A stretch of DNA of 64,000 nt from Candidatus Microbacterium colombiense (GCA_029203165.1 CP119308.1:248001-312000), one strand, 5' to 3'. Positions 35,386 to 44,870 are shown, numbered from the stretch's first letter. Notes: generated from the sequence alone by a model not told the origin. Program-made: numbers and translations.

Positions 35386-37542
35386 ATGACCGCGATCACC
35401 CCCGAAACCGGCCTCCGCGCGCGCCTCCTGCGGCTCACGCGCAGGACCGCGGTCTTCGCGATCGCTCTCGGTGCCTGTGGGTTCGTCGCCCCGACGGGTG
35501 CGATCGCGGCAACCGACGCCGAAGCGGGCGATGAGAAGACCGTCGAGATCCATGTCTCCGCCGGTGCCCGCGGCACCGTATCGCCGAACGGTTCGACCAC
35601 GGCCATCGTGACCGTGCAGAACGACACGGACTCCACCCTGTCGAGCGGTCGGGTGCAGGTCGAGATCAATCGCACGCCGCTCGCCGACGATGCCGCCGTC
35701 ACGAGCTGGCTCGACGACGGCGAGGCAGCGGGGCAGTTCTCCTCACTCGGGTCGGAGTCGACCACGGAGGTGAATGCCGGCGAGGAGGAGACGACGACGA
35801 TCTCCATCCCGAACGAGGCCCTCGGCACCATCAAGCCCGGCGTCTATCCGCTGCGCGCCGAGCTGGACGGAGCCGACACCGGCACCGCCGAGGCAGACGA
35901 CCTGGTCGACCGCGATGCCTCCGCCACGAGCGTGCTCGTGGTCACGACGGGCCAGAGCGCGAAGGTCGGCGTGCTCGTGCCGATCACCGCCACCGCCACC
36001 GATGGCGCTCTGCTCACCGCTGACGAGCTCTCCGCGCTCACGGCAGAGGACGGCGCCCTCACCGCCCAGCTCGACGGCATCGTCGGCACCGCGGCGATCC
36101 TCGCGATCGATCCGGCGATCCTGGCGGCGATCCGGGTGCTGGGCACCGCGGCTCCGGCGTCGGCGACCGACTGGCTCAGCCGACTCGACGACCTCCCGAA
36201 CGACCGATTCTCCCTCCAGTTCGCAGACGCGGATGCAACCGCGCAGGCGCACGCGAAGCTGCCGGCGCCCCTACAGCCGACCACGCTGTCGCCGTTCCTC
36301 GACCCCCGCAATTTCCCGTCCACCCCCGCCACCCCGACCGCGACGAACGGCCCGGCATCCGACGAGTCCCCCACGCCGGCTCCCACCGACGCTCCGGCAC
36401 TTCCCGATGATGCGGAGCTCTCCGCCCTCGACGGCGCGCAGGAGGGCATCCTGTGGCCCAGCGGCGATGTCACCCAGGCCGACCTGAAGACCTTCGACAC
36501 CTATCTCGACGGCCCGGCGATCACCGTCGTCCCCTCGAGCAGTGTCGGCGACGCGACCGCCGCTCACGGCACGGCCGGGGGCTCCGAACTCCTGATCACC
36601 GACGACGCGGCATCCGACGCCCTGACGCGTGCGGCGAACTCCACGAGTTCCGTCACCCGGCAGCGGTGGCTCGCGGCAGCGAGCGCACACCTCTATCTCG
36701 CGGCGACGAAGGCTCCGGGGGTGCCGCTGCTGGTCGGGCTCGACCGTGACGAGACGCGCGATGCCGATGCCCTGCGCGATGCGATCTCCACCGCCGACAC
36801 GATGGGATTCGGTCTGCCCGAGCTGCGGGCCACGGCCGCGACCGCGGTGAAGCTCACCGCCGAACCCGACACCTCTCGCGCGGCCGCGGTCACGGATCTG
36901 CTCGCCGACGAGCGTGCGCTCGGCAGCTTCTCCACGATCCTCGCCGACTCGCAGGTGCTGCTGAGCCCGGAGCGCATCCGGATGCTCCGCACCCTCGCCG
37001 TGGGTGTGCGCGCCTCGTCATTCCTCGACGGGGTCACCGAGCATCGTGCCGCGACCCGCGAGACTCTCGCGGCCGTGAGCATCCCGCCGTCGAGCACCAT
37101 CCAGCTCCTCACCGCCGCGGCAGACCTCCCCTTCCGGGTGCGCAACGACCTGCCCTGGCCCGTGACCGTGCGCCTGACGGTGATCCCGACCGACCTCCGC
37201 CTGGACGTCGAGCCCGTCACCGAAGCCGTGGTGCCCGCCAACTCGAGCACGCGCGTCAAGGTGCCCGTCGCCGCCCGCGTCGGCAGCGGCGAGCTCACCC
37301 TGCGACTCAGCCTGTCGAGCCCTACGGGCGTGCCCATCGGCGGCACCGACAGCGTACGCGTCGCCGTCCGCGCCGAATGGGAGACGATCGGGCTCGCCGT
37401 CTTCGGCGGACTCATCGTCGTGCTCATCGGCCTCGGCGTGTGGCGCACCGTGCGGCGCCGACGGAACGAGGCGAGTGTGCAGGAAGAGGATGCTGTGAAC
37501 GACGCCCCGGACACCCTCTCGCCCGAGAAGCAGAATGAGTAG
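35386..37542 (+). CDS. DUF6049 family secreted membrane-anchored protein
   Basis: 718 residues. Signal sequence with a basic start and an AIALGACGFVAPTGAIAA segment, a large extracytoplasmic part with a Pro/Thr/Ser-rich insert around residues 305-340, and a C-terminal transmembrane helix (about 665-688, GLAVFGGLIVVLIGLGVW) followed by RRRRNE. Always found just before murJ in actinobacteria, which suggests a cell-envelope role; the molecular function is not known. ATG 35386. The stop overlaps the murJ start by 8 bp. Confidence 0.87.
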   Translation: MTAITPETGLRARLLRLTRRTAVFAIALGACGFVAPTGAIAATDAEAGDEKTVEIHVSAGARGTVSPNGSTTAIVTVQNDTDSTLSSGRVQVEINRTPLADDAAVTSWLDDGEAAGQFSSLGSESTTEVNAGEEETTTISIPNEALGTIKPGVYPLRAELDGADTGTAEADDLVDRDASATSVLVVTTGQSAKVGVLVPITATATDGALLTADELSALTAEDGALTAQLDGIVGTAAILAIDPAILAAIRVLGTAAPASATDWLSRLDDLPNDRFSLQFADADATAQAHAKLPAPLQPTTLSPFLDPRNFPSTPATPTATNGPASDESPTPAPTDAPALPDDAELSALDGAQEGILWPSGDVTQADLKTFDTYLDGPAITVVPSSSVGDATAAHGTAGGSELLITDDAASDALTRAANSTSSVTRQRWLAAASAHLYLAATKAPGVPLLVGLDRDETRDADALRDAISTADTMGFGLPELRATAATAVKLTAEPDTSRAAAVTDLLADERALGSFSTILADSQVLLSPERIRMLRTLAVGVRASSFLDGVTEHRAATRETLAAVSIPPSSTIQLLTAAADLPFRVRNDLPWPVTVRLTVIPTDLRLDVEPVTEAVVPANSSTRVKVPVAARVGSGELTLRLSLSSPTGVPIGGTDSVRVAVRAEWETIGLAVFGGLIVVLIGLGVWRTVRRRRNEASVQEEDAVNDAPDTLSPEKQNE

Positions 37543-39169
37543 CCTCGGTCGCGCGAGCGCCATCATCGGCGCGGGCACCATGGTGTCGCGCGTCACGGGT
37601 CTGCTGCGCAGCATCGTGCTGGTCGGCGTCATCGGCTCGTACAAGTCCGGCCCCGCTGATGCCTTCACCTTCGCGAACCAGCTGCCCAACAGTGTATTCT
37701 CGCTGATCTCTGTGGGCATCCTCACGGCCGTCATCGTGCCGCAGATCGTGAAGGCGACGGCGGATGCCGACGGAGGCAACGCCTTCATCTCGAAGCTCTT
37801 CACGTTGGGCACCGTGGTCCTGGTCGCGGTCACCGGAGTCGCGACGGCCGCGGCACCCTGGTTGGTGCATCTGGCCGCGGGGAAGGCGACCCCCGAGATC
37901 ATCGCGCTCGCGACGGCCCTCGCGTACTGGTGTCTCCCCCAGATCCTGCTCTACGGTCTCTACGCACTGCTGGGCGAAGCTCTCAACGCTCGACGCATCT
38001 TCGGCCCGTTCACGTGGGCTCCTGTCGTCAACAACATCGTCTCCATCATCGGCTTCCTGATCCTGGGCGCGGTGTTCGCTCCGGTATCGACGAATGCCGC
38101 GGAGTGGACGCCGGCCATGATCAACACCCTCGGTGGCACGGCGACCCTGGGCATCGCGCTCCAGGCCGTCATCCTGCTGGTGTTCTGGCGCCGAACCGGA
38201 CTCGCCCTCAAGCCTGACTTCCGTTGGCGCGGCGTCGGGCTCGGCACCGTGGGGCGCCTCGCGGGGTGGACGTTCCTGATGGCGTTCGCGAGCCTCGCCG
38301 CCGGGATGCTGCAGGGATTCATCGTCAGCGAGGCGGCCGGCGCGGGAGCTTCGGCGACGGTCACGGCGAACGCCTGGCTGATCTTCATGCTGCCCTACTC
38401 CGTGATCGTGCTCTCGATCGGAACGCCCTACTTCACGCAGATCAGCGAGCACGCGGCGGCTGGACGCGATGGCGAGGTGCGTGCCGACATCTCTCGCAGC
38501 ATCCGGACTCTCCTCTTCTTCATCGTCGCGGCGGTGGCTGCGGTCGCGGCGGCGGCTGTTCCCGCATCGCGGGTCTTCACCAAGGATGCCGAGGGGGTCA
38601 CGGCAGCCGATGCCGCCCAGTCCGCTTCTCTGGTGCTGCTCTGCTACCTGCTGAGCCTGATCCCGCTGACCATCCTCTTCATCGTGCAGCGCACGTTCTA
38701 TGCCTACGACGACACGCGCACGCCGTTCTGGTTCACGATCTTCCAGTGCGTGCTGATCGTCGCGACCACCCTGGCGGCGTGGGGTCTGCTCGAGGCCGGA
38801 GTGATCCCTCTCACCTCACTCGCCGCCGCGATCGCTCTCGGTCAATCGATCGCGACGACGGTCCAGACGCTCGTGGCCACGTGGCTGCTGCACCGCAGAC
38901 TTGGCGGACTGCAGGTCACATCCTGGCTGCTGACGATCGCACGCTTCGCCGTGGCCGGCATCCCGGCCGGGTTCGCGGGATGGGGCGTCTACGTGCTCGC
39001 CGGTGCCGCAGACGGATGGATGGTCGGAGGCCAACTCCTCGGCGCCATCGGCACAGCCCTCATCGGCCTGGTCGTGGTCGTCGTCTACATCGGCATCCTC
39101 GCTCTGATGCGCGCCCCCGAACTCACGGTCGCCGGCTCCCTCGTACGGCGCTTCCTGCCCGGTCGCTGA
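37535..39169 (+). CDS. murJ: Lipid II flippase MurJ
   Basis: 544 residues, about 14 membrane helices of the MOP exporter superfamily. Begins SLGRASAIIGAGTMVSRVTGLLRSIVL, the MurJ/MviN signature region. PNSVFSLISVGIL and the conserved QRTFYAYDDTRTPFW motif (about 387) are present. It flips the peptidoglycan precursor lipid II across the membrane. ATG 37535 lies inside the end of the DUF6049 gene. The next gene, trxB, follows after 130 bp with its own leader. Confidence 0.93.
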   Translation: MSSLGRASAIIGAGTMVSRVTGLLRSIVLVGVIGSYKSGPADAFTFANQLPNSVFSLISVGILTAVIVPQIVKATADADGGNAFISKLFTLGTVVLVAVTGVATAAAPWLVHLAAGKATPEIIALATALAYWCLPQILLYGLYALLGEALNARRIFGPFTWAPVVNNIVSIIGFLILGAVFAPVSTNAAEWTPAMINTLGGTATLGIALQAVILLVFWRRTGLALKPDFRWRGVGLGTVGRLAGWTFLMAFASLAAGMLQGFIVSEAAGAGASATVTANAWLIFMLPYSVIVLSIGTPYFTQISEHAAAGRDGEVRADISRSIRTLLFFIVAAVAAVAAAAVPASRVFTKDAEGVTAADAAQSASLVLLCYLLSLIPLTILFIVQRTFYAYDDTRTPFWFTIFQCVLIVATTLAAWGLLEAGVIPLTSLAAAIALGQSIATTVQTLVATWLLHRRLGGLQVTSWLLTIARFAVAGIPAGFAGWGVYVLAGAADGWMVGGQLLGAIGTALIGLVVVVVYIGILALMRAPELTVAGSLVRRFLPGR

Positions 39170-39299
39170 CCGGTCGCTGATCCCGCCGTTGAGGCGTCTC
39201 ACAGCGCGGCGCGAGACCCTGGTGAGGGAATGCCTCGCGGCTACCATGGGTTGAAGCACTCGAAGGTCATTCGACTGCAGTTTCTAAGACGGAGAGCAC

Positions 39300-40274
39300 A
39301 TGCGTCAGGTCATCATCATCGGCTCCGGCCCCGCCGGATTCACGGCTGCCATCTACGCGGCCCGAGCGAACCTCAAGCCGCTGCTCATCGCGAGCTCGGT
39401 CGAGGTCGGCGGCGAGCTAATGAACACCACCGAGGTCGAGAACTACCCGGGGTTCCCCGAGGGTATCCAGGGCCCCGAGCTCATGGCCAAGTTCCAGGAA
39501 CAGGCCGAGAAGTTCGGCACCGAGGTCGTCTATGACGACGTCATCGAGCTCCAGCTCGACGGCCCCGTCAAGAAGGTCATCCTCGGCAGCGGTGCAGAGC
39601 ACGAGACCCAGTCGCTCATCTACGCGACGGGTTCGGCATATCGCAAGCTCGGCATCGAGGGCGAAGAGCGTCTTTCCGGCTACGGCGTCTCGTGGTGCGC
39701 CACGTGCGACGGTTTCTTCTTCCGTGAGAAGACGATCGCGGTCGTCGGCGGCGGCGACTCGGCAATGGAGGAGGCGACCTTCCTCACGCGTTTCGCGGAG
39801 AAGGTCTACGTCATCCACCGCAAGGACTCCCTGCGCGCCTCGAAGATCATGCAGGAGCGTGCATTCGCGAACGAGAAGATCGAGTTCGTGTGGAACAGCG
39901 AGGTCGCCGAGGTGCTCGGTGGCGATTCTGTCACCGGCGTGCAGCTGCGCTCCACGGTCGACGGCACGCTGAGCGACCTGACCCTCGACGGTGTCTTCAT
40001 CGCGATCGGCAACGACCCGCGCACCCACCTGGTGCACGACAAGCTGACGCTCACGGCCGAGGGCACGATCTGGGTCGACGGCCGCTCGTCGAAGACCTCG
40101 GTCCCCGGCGTCTTCGCTGCGGGCGACGTGATCGACCCCACCTACCGCCAGGCGATCACGGCTGCCGGCTCGGGAACGGTCGCGGCTCTCGACGCGGAGC
40201 ACTTCCTCGCGGATTTTGACGACGCCTCGGTCGAGTTCCCGGCAGCCGAGGCCGCCGAGATCCTCACCGCCTAG
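39300..40274 (+). CDS. trxB: Thioredoxin-disulfide reductase
   Basis: 324 residues. FAD motif GSGPAGFTAAIYAARANL at the N-terminus, redox-active WCATCDGFFFR (Cys about 137/140), NADPH motif VVGGGDSAMEEATFL and C-terminal GVFAAGDVIDPTYRQAITAAGSGTVAALDAE. It reduces thioredoxin with NADPH; its partner trxA is 66 bp downstream. ATG 39300 is preceded by GACGGAGAGCAC. Confidence 0.97.
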   Translation: MRQVIIIGSGPAGFTAAIYAARANLKPLLIASSVEVGGELMNTTEVENYPGFPEGIQGPELMAKFQEQAEKFGTEVVYDDVIELQLDGPVKKVILGSGAEHETQSLIYATGSAYRKLGIEGEERLSGYGVSWCATCDGFFFREKTIAVVGGGDSAMEEATFLTRFAEKVYVIHRKDSLRASKIMQERAFANEKIEFVWNSEVAEVLGGDSVTGVQLRSTVDGTLSDLTLDGVFIAIGNDPRTHLVHDKLTLTAEGTIWVDGRSSKTSVPGVFAAGDVIDPTYRQAITAAGSGTVAALDAEHFLADFDDASVEFPAAEAAEILTA

Positions 40275-40340
40275 TCGGCGGGAACAGTTTCACCTCGTCT
40301 GCTGTTGTAGCAGGCGAACCTCGAATCAAGGAGAACTCTG

Positions 40341-40664
40341 ATGAGTGCAAAGGCTACGAGCCAGGCGACCTGGGAACAGGACGTTCTGCAGGCCGACGGT
40401 CCCGTGCTGGTGGACTTCTGGGCGGAGTGGTGCGGCCCGTGTCGCATGGTCGCCCCGGTGCTGGACGAGATCCAGGCCGACAACCCCGACAAGATCACCA
40501 TCCTCAAGCTGAACGTGGATGAGAATCCCGAGCTGGCGATGAAGTACCAGATCACGTCGATCCCGGCGATGAAGGTCTTCAGTGGTGGTGAGGTCAAGAC
40601 GACCATCATCGGCGCCAAGCCCAAGTTCGCGCTCGAGAAGGACCTCGCCGCCTTCATCGGCTGA
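40341..40664 (+). CDS. trxA: Thioredoxin
   Basis: 107 residues. Active site WAEWCGPCRM (Cys about 32/35), the cis-Pro loop TSIPAMKVF (about 74) and full thioredoxin length. General disulfide reductant recycled by TrxB. ATG 40341 with AAGGAG 8 nt upstream; followed by a G-C-rich hairpin terminator. Confidence 0.97.
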   Translation: MSAKATSQATWEQDVLQADGPVLVDFWAEWCGPCRMVAPVLDEIQADNPDKITILKLNVDENPELAMKYQITSIPAMKVFSGGEVKTTIIGAKPKFALEKDLAAFIG

Positions 40665-40679
40665 TCTCCTGACACGCAC

Positions 40680-40712
40680 AGGCCGTCGTCTCCTCCGGGA
40701 GGCGGCGGCCTT
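40680..40712 (+). terminator. Terminator after trxA
   Basis: An approximately 13-bp stem with G-U pairs (GGCCGTCGTCTCC 40681-40693, GGAGGCGGCGGCC 40698-40710, loop TCCG), followed by TTCGTCATT. Located 16 bp after the trxA stop. Confidence 0.8.
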
Positions 40713-40719
40713 CGTCATT

Positions 40720-40753
40720 CCCCGGCATACGTCGTTTCCCCCGGCATACGTCG
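40720..40753. repeat. Tandem direct repeat CCCCGGCATACGTCG
   Basis: Two identical 15-bp copies at 40720-40734 and 40739-40753 (19-bp period) just after the trxA terminator. The second copy runs into the nested inverted repeat that follows. Confidence 0.7.
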
Positions 40754-40837
40754 CGACGATTCGCCGAGACTGTGACGATTCGCCGAGGTTTTGGGGCGAT
40801 TGCTCCGCGAATCGTCATCTCCTCGGCGAATCGTCGC
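40753..40837. repeat. Nested double inverted repeat
   Basis: Outer arms GCGACGATTCGCCGAG (40753-40768) and its exact complement (40822-40837) enclose inner arms TGACGATTCGC (40773-40783) and GCGAATCGTCA (40807-40817). All four arms share the ACGATTCGC core, so the element is two tandem copies facing two inverted copies. It could form a long cruciform or RNA hairpin. No coding potential; function unknown. Confidence 0.75.
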
Positions 40838-40878
40838 CGGTCGCGGGGACCGAAGAGGGGAAGCGAGTCCGGAATGGA

Positions 40879-41214
40879 TCAGGATGCGTCGGCGACCGAG
40901 GGGTCCCAGCGTCGATAGCGCTGCTTCTCGTCGAGCAGACCCCACACCGCGTTCGTCAGATCGGGGTATTCCAGCGCGATCTGCCGAAGAACCCGGTAGT
41001 GGCGGGCTTCATTCGGCCGCACGCCGTCGTTCGCGGTGATGTTGTCGGCCCGCAGAAGGTAGACCACGAGCTCGTCGACGCTGGGGAGCTCCTCCATGAA
41101 CTCCCACGGATCCTCTCCCCCGAGCAGCCGCTCCTGCACGATGACCGCCAGCTCGTCGGCCGCTTCAGCGCGCAGCACTTCCAGGCTGGCGCGGCGCGGG
41201 ACGGACTCGGTCAT
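40879..41214 (-). CDS. Conserved small hypothetical protein
   Basis: 111 residues, soluble, acidic and tryptophan-bearing (DPWEFMEEL, LTNAVWGLLDEKQRYRRWDPS). No catalytic motif. ATG 41214. It lies 9 bp after the sugar-porter gene stop on the same strand, so may be cotranscribed with it. Regular codon use supports a real gene; function unknown. Confidence 0.65.
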   Translation of the reverse strand: MTESVPRRASLEVLRAEAADELAVIVQERLLGGEDPWEFMEELPSVDELVVYLLRADNITANDGVRPNEARHYRVLRQIALEYPDLTNAVWGLLDEKQRYRRWDPSVADAS

Positions 41215-41223
41215 GCCTCCAGC

Positions 41224-42672
41224 CTACGCGCGCGAGCGACGTGGTCGGCGCTGCACGGTGACCTCGTCGCTCATCTCCTCCAGCTCTTTGCCCTTGGTCT
41301 CGGCGACCTGGAAGTACACGAAGAAGAACGACAGCAGGGCGAAGAAGGCGTAGAACCCGTAGGCGAACGGGAGGCCGATCTGCGCGAACGCGGGGAAGGT
41401 CGTCGAGATGAAGAAGTTCGCCGCCCATTGAGCCGCCGCGGCGACCGCGAGTGCGCCGGCACGGATGGAGTTGGGGAACATCTCTCCCAGCAGCACCCAG
41501 ACCAACGGTCCCCACGTCGCGCCGAAGAACACGACGAAAGCATTGGCGCAGATGAGGGCCACCGTCGACCAGGGGTCGGGGAGGGTCACCGCGCCAGCCG
41601 AGTCGAGCGTGCCGAACGAGAAGGCCAGCGCCATCAATCCCAGCGAGACCGTCATGCCCACCGAGCCGACGAGCAGCATGATGCGTCGGCCGACGCGATC
41701 GACAAGCAGGATCGCGACGATCGTGACGACGATGTTTGTCACCGACGTGATCACCGTGATGGTGAGCGCTTGGGATTCGCCGAATCCGACGGACTGCCAG
41801 AGCGTCGTGGAGTAGTAGAAGATCACGTTGATGCCGACGAACTGCTGGAACACGGAGAGCAGGATGCCGACCCACACGATCGGTTTCAGCCCGAATCTAT
41901 TGCCACGGAGGTCGCGCAACGACTCCCCACGTTCGGTGTTGATCGTGCCGGTGATCTCCTTGATCTTCGCGTCGACATCGACCGTTCCGGTGACAGCCGT
42001 CAGCACCTCGGATGCCTTGTCGAGTTGCCCCTTCGCGACGAGGTAGCGCGGAGACTCGGGGAGGCGCAGCGCCATGATGCCGTAGACGACCGCGGGGATC
42101 GCCTCGGCGATGAACATCCATCGCCATGCGTAGAGGCCCCACAGCGGCTCCGCAGCGCCACCTGCGACATCCGCCAGCATCGCGTCGGAGAGGAGCGCCA
42201 CGAAGATGCCGGTGACGATCGCCAACTGCAGCAAGGATCCCAGGCGTCCGCGCATGTGCGCCGGCGAGACCTCCGCGATGTAGGCCGGGGCGATGACCGA
42301 CGCGGCTCCCACACCGAGTCCGCCGACCACTCGCCAGATGATGAGGTCGACGACACTGAATGCCAGGCCCGACCCGATGGACGACAGCAGGAAGAGCACC
42401 GCTGCGACCACCATGATCGGGATGCGCCCGTACTTGTTGGCCAGAGGCCCCGCGAACCACGCACCGACCGCGCAGCCGATCAGGGCCGACGAGACCGCGA
42501 AGCCTTTGAGCCCGACGCCCAGATCGAATCCGGATGCCGATCCGGCGAGAGCATCGACGGCGCCGTTGATCACGGCGGTGTCGAAACCGAAGAGGAAGCC
42601 GCCGAGCGCAGCAGCGATGCTGATCGCGATCACGCGGCCCCTCAGAGCGGAACCCGATGGTGTGGCCGACAT
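41224..42672 (-). CDS. Sugar porter family MFS transporter
   Basis: 482 residues, 12 membrane helices. Sugar-porter signatures: GGFLFGFDTAVINGA in helix 1, PESPRYLVAKG after helix 6, QQFVGINVIFYYSTTLW in helix 7 and PETKGK-like AETKGKELEEM after helix 12. Probably proton-linked sugar uptake; the substrate cannot be told. Start ATG 42672. Stands between the small hypothetical gene and parB without clear functional link. Confidence 0.92.
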   Translation of the reverse strand: MSATPSGSALRGRVIAISIAAALGGFLFGFDTAVINGAVDALAGSASGFDLGVGLKGFAVSSALIGCAVGAWFAGPLANKYGRIPIMVVAAVLFLLSSIGSGLAFSVVDLIIWRVVGGLGVGAASVIAPAYIAEVSPAHMRGRLGSLLQLAIVTGIFVALLSDAMLADVAGGAAEPLWGLYAWRWMFIAEAIPAVVYGIMALRLPESPRYLVAKGQLDKASEVLTAVTGTVDVDAKIKEITGTINTERGESLRDLRGNRFGLKPIVWVGILLSVFQQFVGINVIFYYSTTLWQSVGFGESQALTITVITSVTNIVVTIVAILLVDRVGRRIMLLVGSVGMTVSLGLMALAFSFGTLDSAGAVTLPDPWSTVALICANAFVVFFGATWGPLVWVLLGEMFPNSIRAGALAVAAAAQWAANFFISTTFPAFAQIGLPFAYGFYAFFALLSFFFVYFQVAETKGKELEEMSDEVTVQRRPRRSRA

Positions 42673-42735
42673 GATGTCCTCCCCGACGTCGTGTAGACGC
42701 GAGTCTAGGCCTGTCGACGCCCGATCGGGGCGGGA

Positions 42736-43698
42736 TCAGCTCTTGCCGTAGCCCTCTTCGCCGATCTCGTCGAGGATTCGGTTCAGATCCTGGATCGACG
42801 CGAAATCAATTGTGACCTGACCTTTTCGTGCACCGAGAGCGATCTTGACGCGAGTGTTGAGTCGGTCGCCGAGCTTTCCTGCAACCTCGTCGAGGTAGGC
42901 GCGTCGTGCTCCCGGTGTCGGTTTCGACGTCGTGCCGGCCGATGCCGGAAGATTCTTCGCGGCCTCTTCCGTGGCACGCACGGACAGGTCTTCGTTGACG
43001 ACCTTGTCGGCAAGGCGCTGCATGGCCTCGGGAGACTCCAGGCTGAGGATCGCACGGGCATGACCCGCCGTGAGCACTCCCGCTGCCACGCGCTGCTGCA
43101 CCGGCACGGGGAGCTTCAGCAGACGGATCGTGTTGCTGATCTGCGGACGCGAGCGGCCGATGCGGGTCGCGAGCTGCTCCTGGGTGATTCCGAAGTCCTC
43201 GAGCAGCTGCTGATAGGCCGACGCCTCTTCGAGCGGGTTCAGCTCGGAGCGGTGCAGGTTCTCCAGGAGGGCGTCACGCAGGAGATCCTCGTCCGCGGTG
43301 TCGCGGACGATGGCGGGAATCGACTCGAGGCCGGCCTCACGAGCAGCGCGTGTGCGCCGCTCCCCCATGATGAGCTCGTACTCGCCGTCGGCGTTCTTGC
43401 GCACGACGACAGGCTGCAGCACGCCGAACTCGCGAACACTGTGCACCAGCTCGGCAAGGTCTTCGGCGTTGAAGTGCGTACGCGGCTGACGAGGATTGGG
43501 GACGATCTTCTGCGGGTCAACCTGCACGAGGTGGATGCCGGGAACCTCCGCGAGATCGGACTCGACGACCGGTGCCGTGGTCTCCGGGCTCGGACGAAGA
43601 CTCGCACCCGGGAAGAACACGTCGACGGGCCGCTCCGACTGATCGGTGGTGGGGATGAGAGCGCCGATGCCTCGACCCAGTCCAGTGCGCTTCGCCAT
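42736..43698 (-). CDS. parB: Chromosome partitioning protein ParB
   Basis: 320 residues. N-terminal GLGRGIGALIP, the CTPase/ParB-box region (NPRQPRTHF, MGERRTRAAREAG, ENLHRSELNPLEEA) and a helix-turn-helix (ITQEQLATRIGRSRPQISNTIRLL) that binds parS, plus a C-terminal dimer domain. It loads on the parS sites 1-2.5 kb away and spreads, guiding origin segregation and SMC loading. Two ATGs (43701, 43698); the second has better spacing from AAGGAG. Overlaps parA in the ATGA form. Confidence 0.96.
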   Translation of the reverse strand: MAKRTGLGRGIGALIPTTDQSERPVDVFFPGASLRPSPETTAPVVESDLAEVPGIHLVQVDPQKIVPNPRQPRTHFNAEDLAELVHSVREFGVLQPVVVRKNADGEYELIMGERRTRAAREAGLESIPAIVRDTADEDLLRDALLENLHRSELNPLEEASAYQQLLEDFGITQEQLATRIGRSRPQISNTIRLLKLPVPVQQRVAAGVLTAGHARAILSLESPEAMQRLADKVVNEDLSVRATEEAAKNLPASAGTTSKPTPGARRAYLDEVAGKLGDRLNTRVKIALGARKGQVTIDFASIQDLNRILDEIGEEGYGKS

Positions 43699-44624
43699 CA
43701 TTTCTCCTTGCTCTGCGTCGCTGTGCGCGACGCGATCTCGACGGCGGCTTCGCGATAGGCGATGGCACCGGCCGATTGCCCATCGTAGGCGATCACGGTC
43801 TGTCCGAAACTCGGTGCCTCCGACACCCGCACCGAGCGCGGGATGACGGTCTGGAGCACCTGGGTCGGGAAGTGGGTGCGAACCTCGTCTGCGACCTGCT
43901 GCGCGAGGCGTGTGCGGCCGTCGAACATCGTGAGCAGGATCGTCGAGAGGTGAAGCGAGGGGTTCAGATGCTTCTGGATCATCTGAATACTGCCGAGTAG
44001 CTGGCTCAGACCCTCCAGCGCGTAGTACTCGCACTGAATGGGGATGAACACCTCTGACGCAGCGGTGAACGCATTGATCGTGAGGAGACCGAGGGACGGC
44101 GGGCAGTCGATGATCACGAAATCCATCGGGCTGTCGACGAGGTAGTCCTCCAGCGCCCGACGCAGGCGGTGCTCGCGGGCGACCTGCGCGACCAGCTCGA
44201 TCTCGGCACCAGCGAGATGGATCGTGCTCGGAGCGCAGAACAGGTTCGAGTCTTCGGGACTCTGCTGCACGATGTCAGCGAGGGGGAACTCCTCGATCAG
44301 GACGTCGTAAACGCTGGGAACGTCGGCACTGTGCGGCACGCCCAGTGCGGTGGAGGCGTTGCCCTGTGGGTCGAGATCGATGACCAGGACCTTCGCGCCG
44401 AGCCCCGCGAGGGCTGACGCGATGTTGACAGCGGTCGTCGTCTTGCCGACGCCACCCTTCTGGTTCGACACTGTGAGTACGCGTGTGTCCCCCGAGAACT
44501 CCACCTGGGTGGATTCGAGTGCACGCCGACGGGCGGAGAGGTCTGCGAGTTCCCGCGCGAGCGGTGTATCCATACCGAACGATTCGTTCGAGGATGCCTT
44601 TTCGGACTGTTTCACGTGAAACAT
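43698..44624 (-). CDS. parA: Chromosome partitioning ATPase ParA
   Basis: 308 residues. Deviant Walker A SNQKGGVGKTT (about 52-62), LVIDLDPQGNAS and IIDCPPSLGLLT (Walker B). ATP-dependent DNA-binding dimers form the gradient on which ParB-parS complexes move. The start ATG (44622-44624) lies immediately after and partly within a perfect parS site, so the protein begins MFHVKQ, encoded by the parS bases; AAAGGAG is 3 nt upstream. A later ATG (MDTPLAREL) is the alternative start. ParB binding would therefore cover this gene's translation start and probably its promoter. Confidence 0.95.
   Translation of the reverse strand: MFHVKQSEKASSNESFGMDTPLARELADLSARRRALESTQVEFSGDTRVLTVSNQKGGVGKTTTAVNIASALAGLGAKVLVIDLDPQGNASTALGVPHSADVPSVYDVLIEEFPLADIVQQSPEDSNLFCAPSTIHLAGAEIELVAQVAREHRLRRALEDYLVDSPMDFVIIDCPPSLGLLTINAFTAASEVFIPIQCEYYALEGLSQLLGSIQMIQKHLNPSLHLSTILLTMFDGRTRLAQQVADEVRTHFPTQVLQTVIPRSVRVSEAPSFGQTVIAYDGQSAGAIAYREAAVEIASRTATQSKEK
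44608..44623. promoter_or_regulatory. parS site 1 (perfect consensus)
   Basis: TGTTTCACGTGAAACA, the exact 16-bp ParB-binding palindrome, embedded in the first codons of parA. Confidence 0.97.
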
Positions 44625-44730
44625 CCACTCCTTTCGGGGCCGCATTCCACTCTAATCGCTGGCAGGGACGTTCCCCTCCGATATGCCCACCCCAGCACCA
44701 CAGATGCCCAGATATTCACGCACCACACAA

Positions 44731-44746
44731 CGTTTCACGTGAAACA
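44731..44746. promoter_or_regulatory. parS-like site 2
   Basis: CGTTTCACGTGAAACA, one mismatch from the consensus, 107 bp upstream of parA. Confidence 0.9.
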
Positions 44747-44870
44747 TCCCGCCGCAGTGCGCCGCAGAGCCAAGGCGATATCCCCCAGCGTCATGGCGCA
44801 CTCCCCTATGCATGGAACCCCAGGACAAGCACTCCACTCGGCAGCCCCCCAGCGCAAGACAAGCAAGCAA

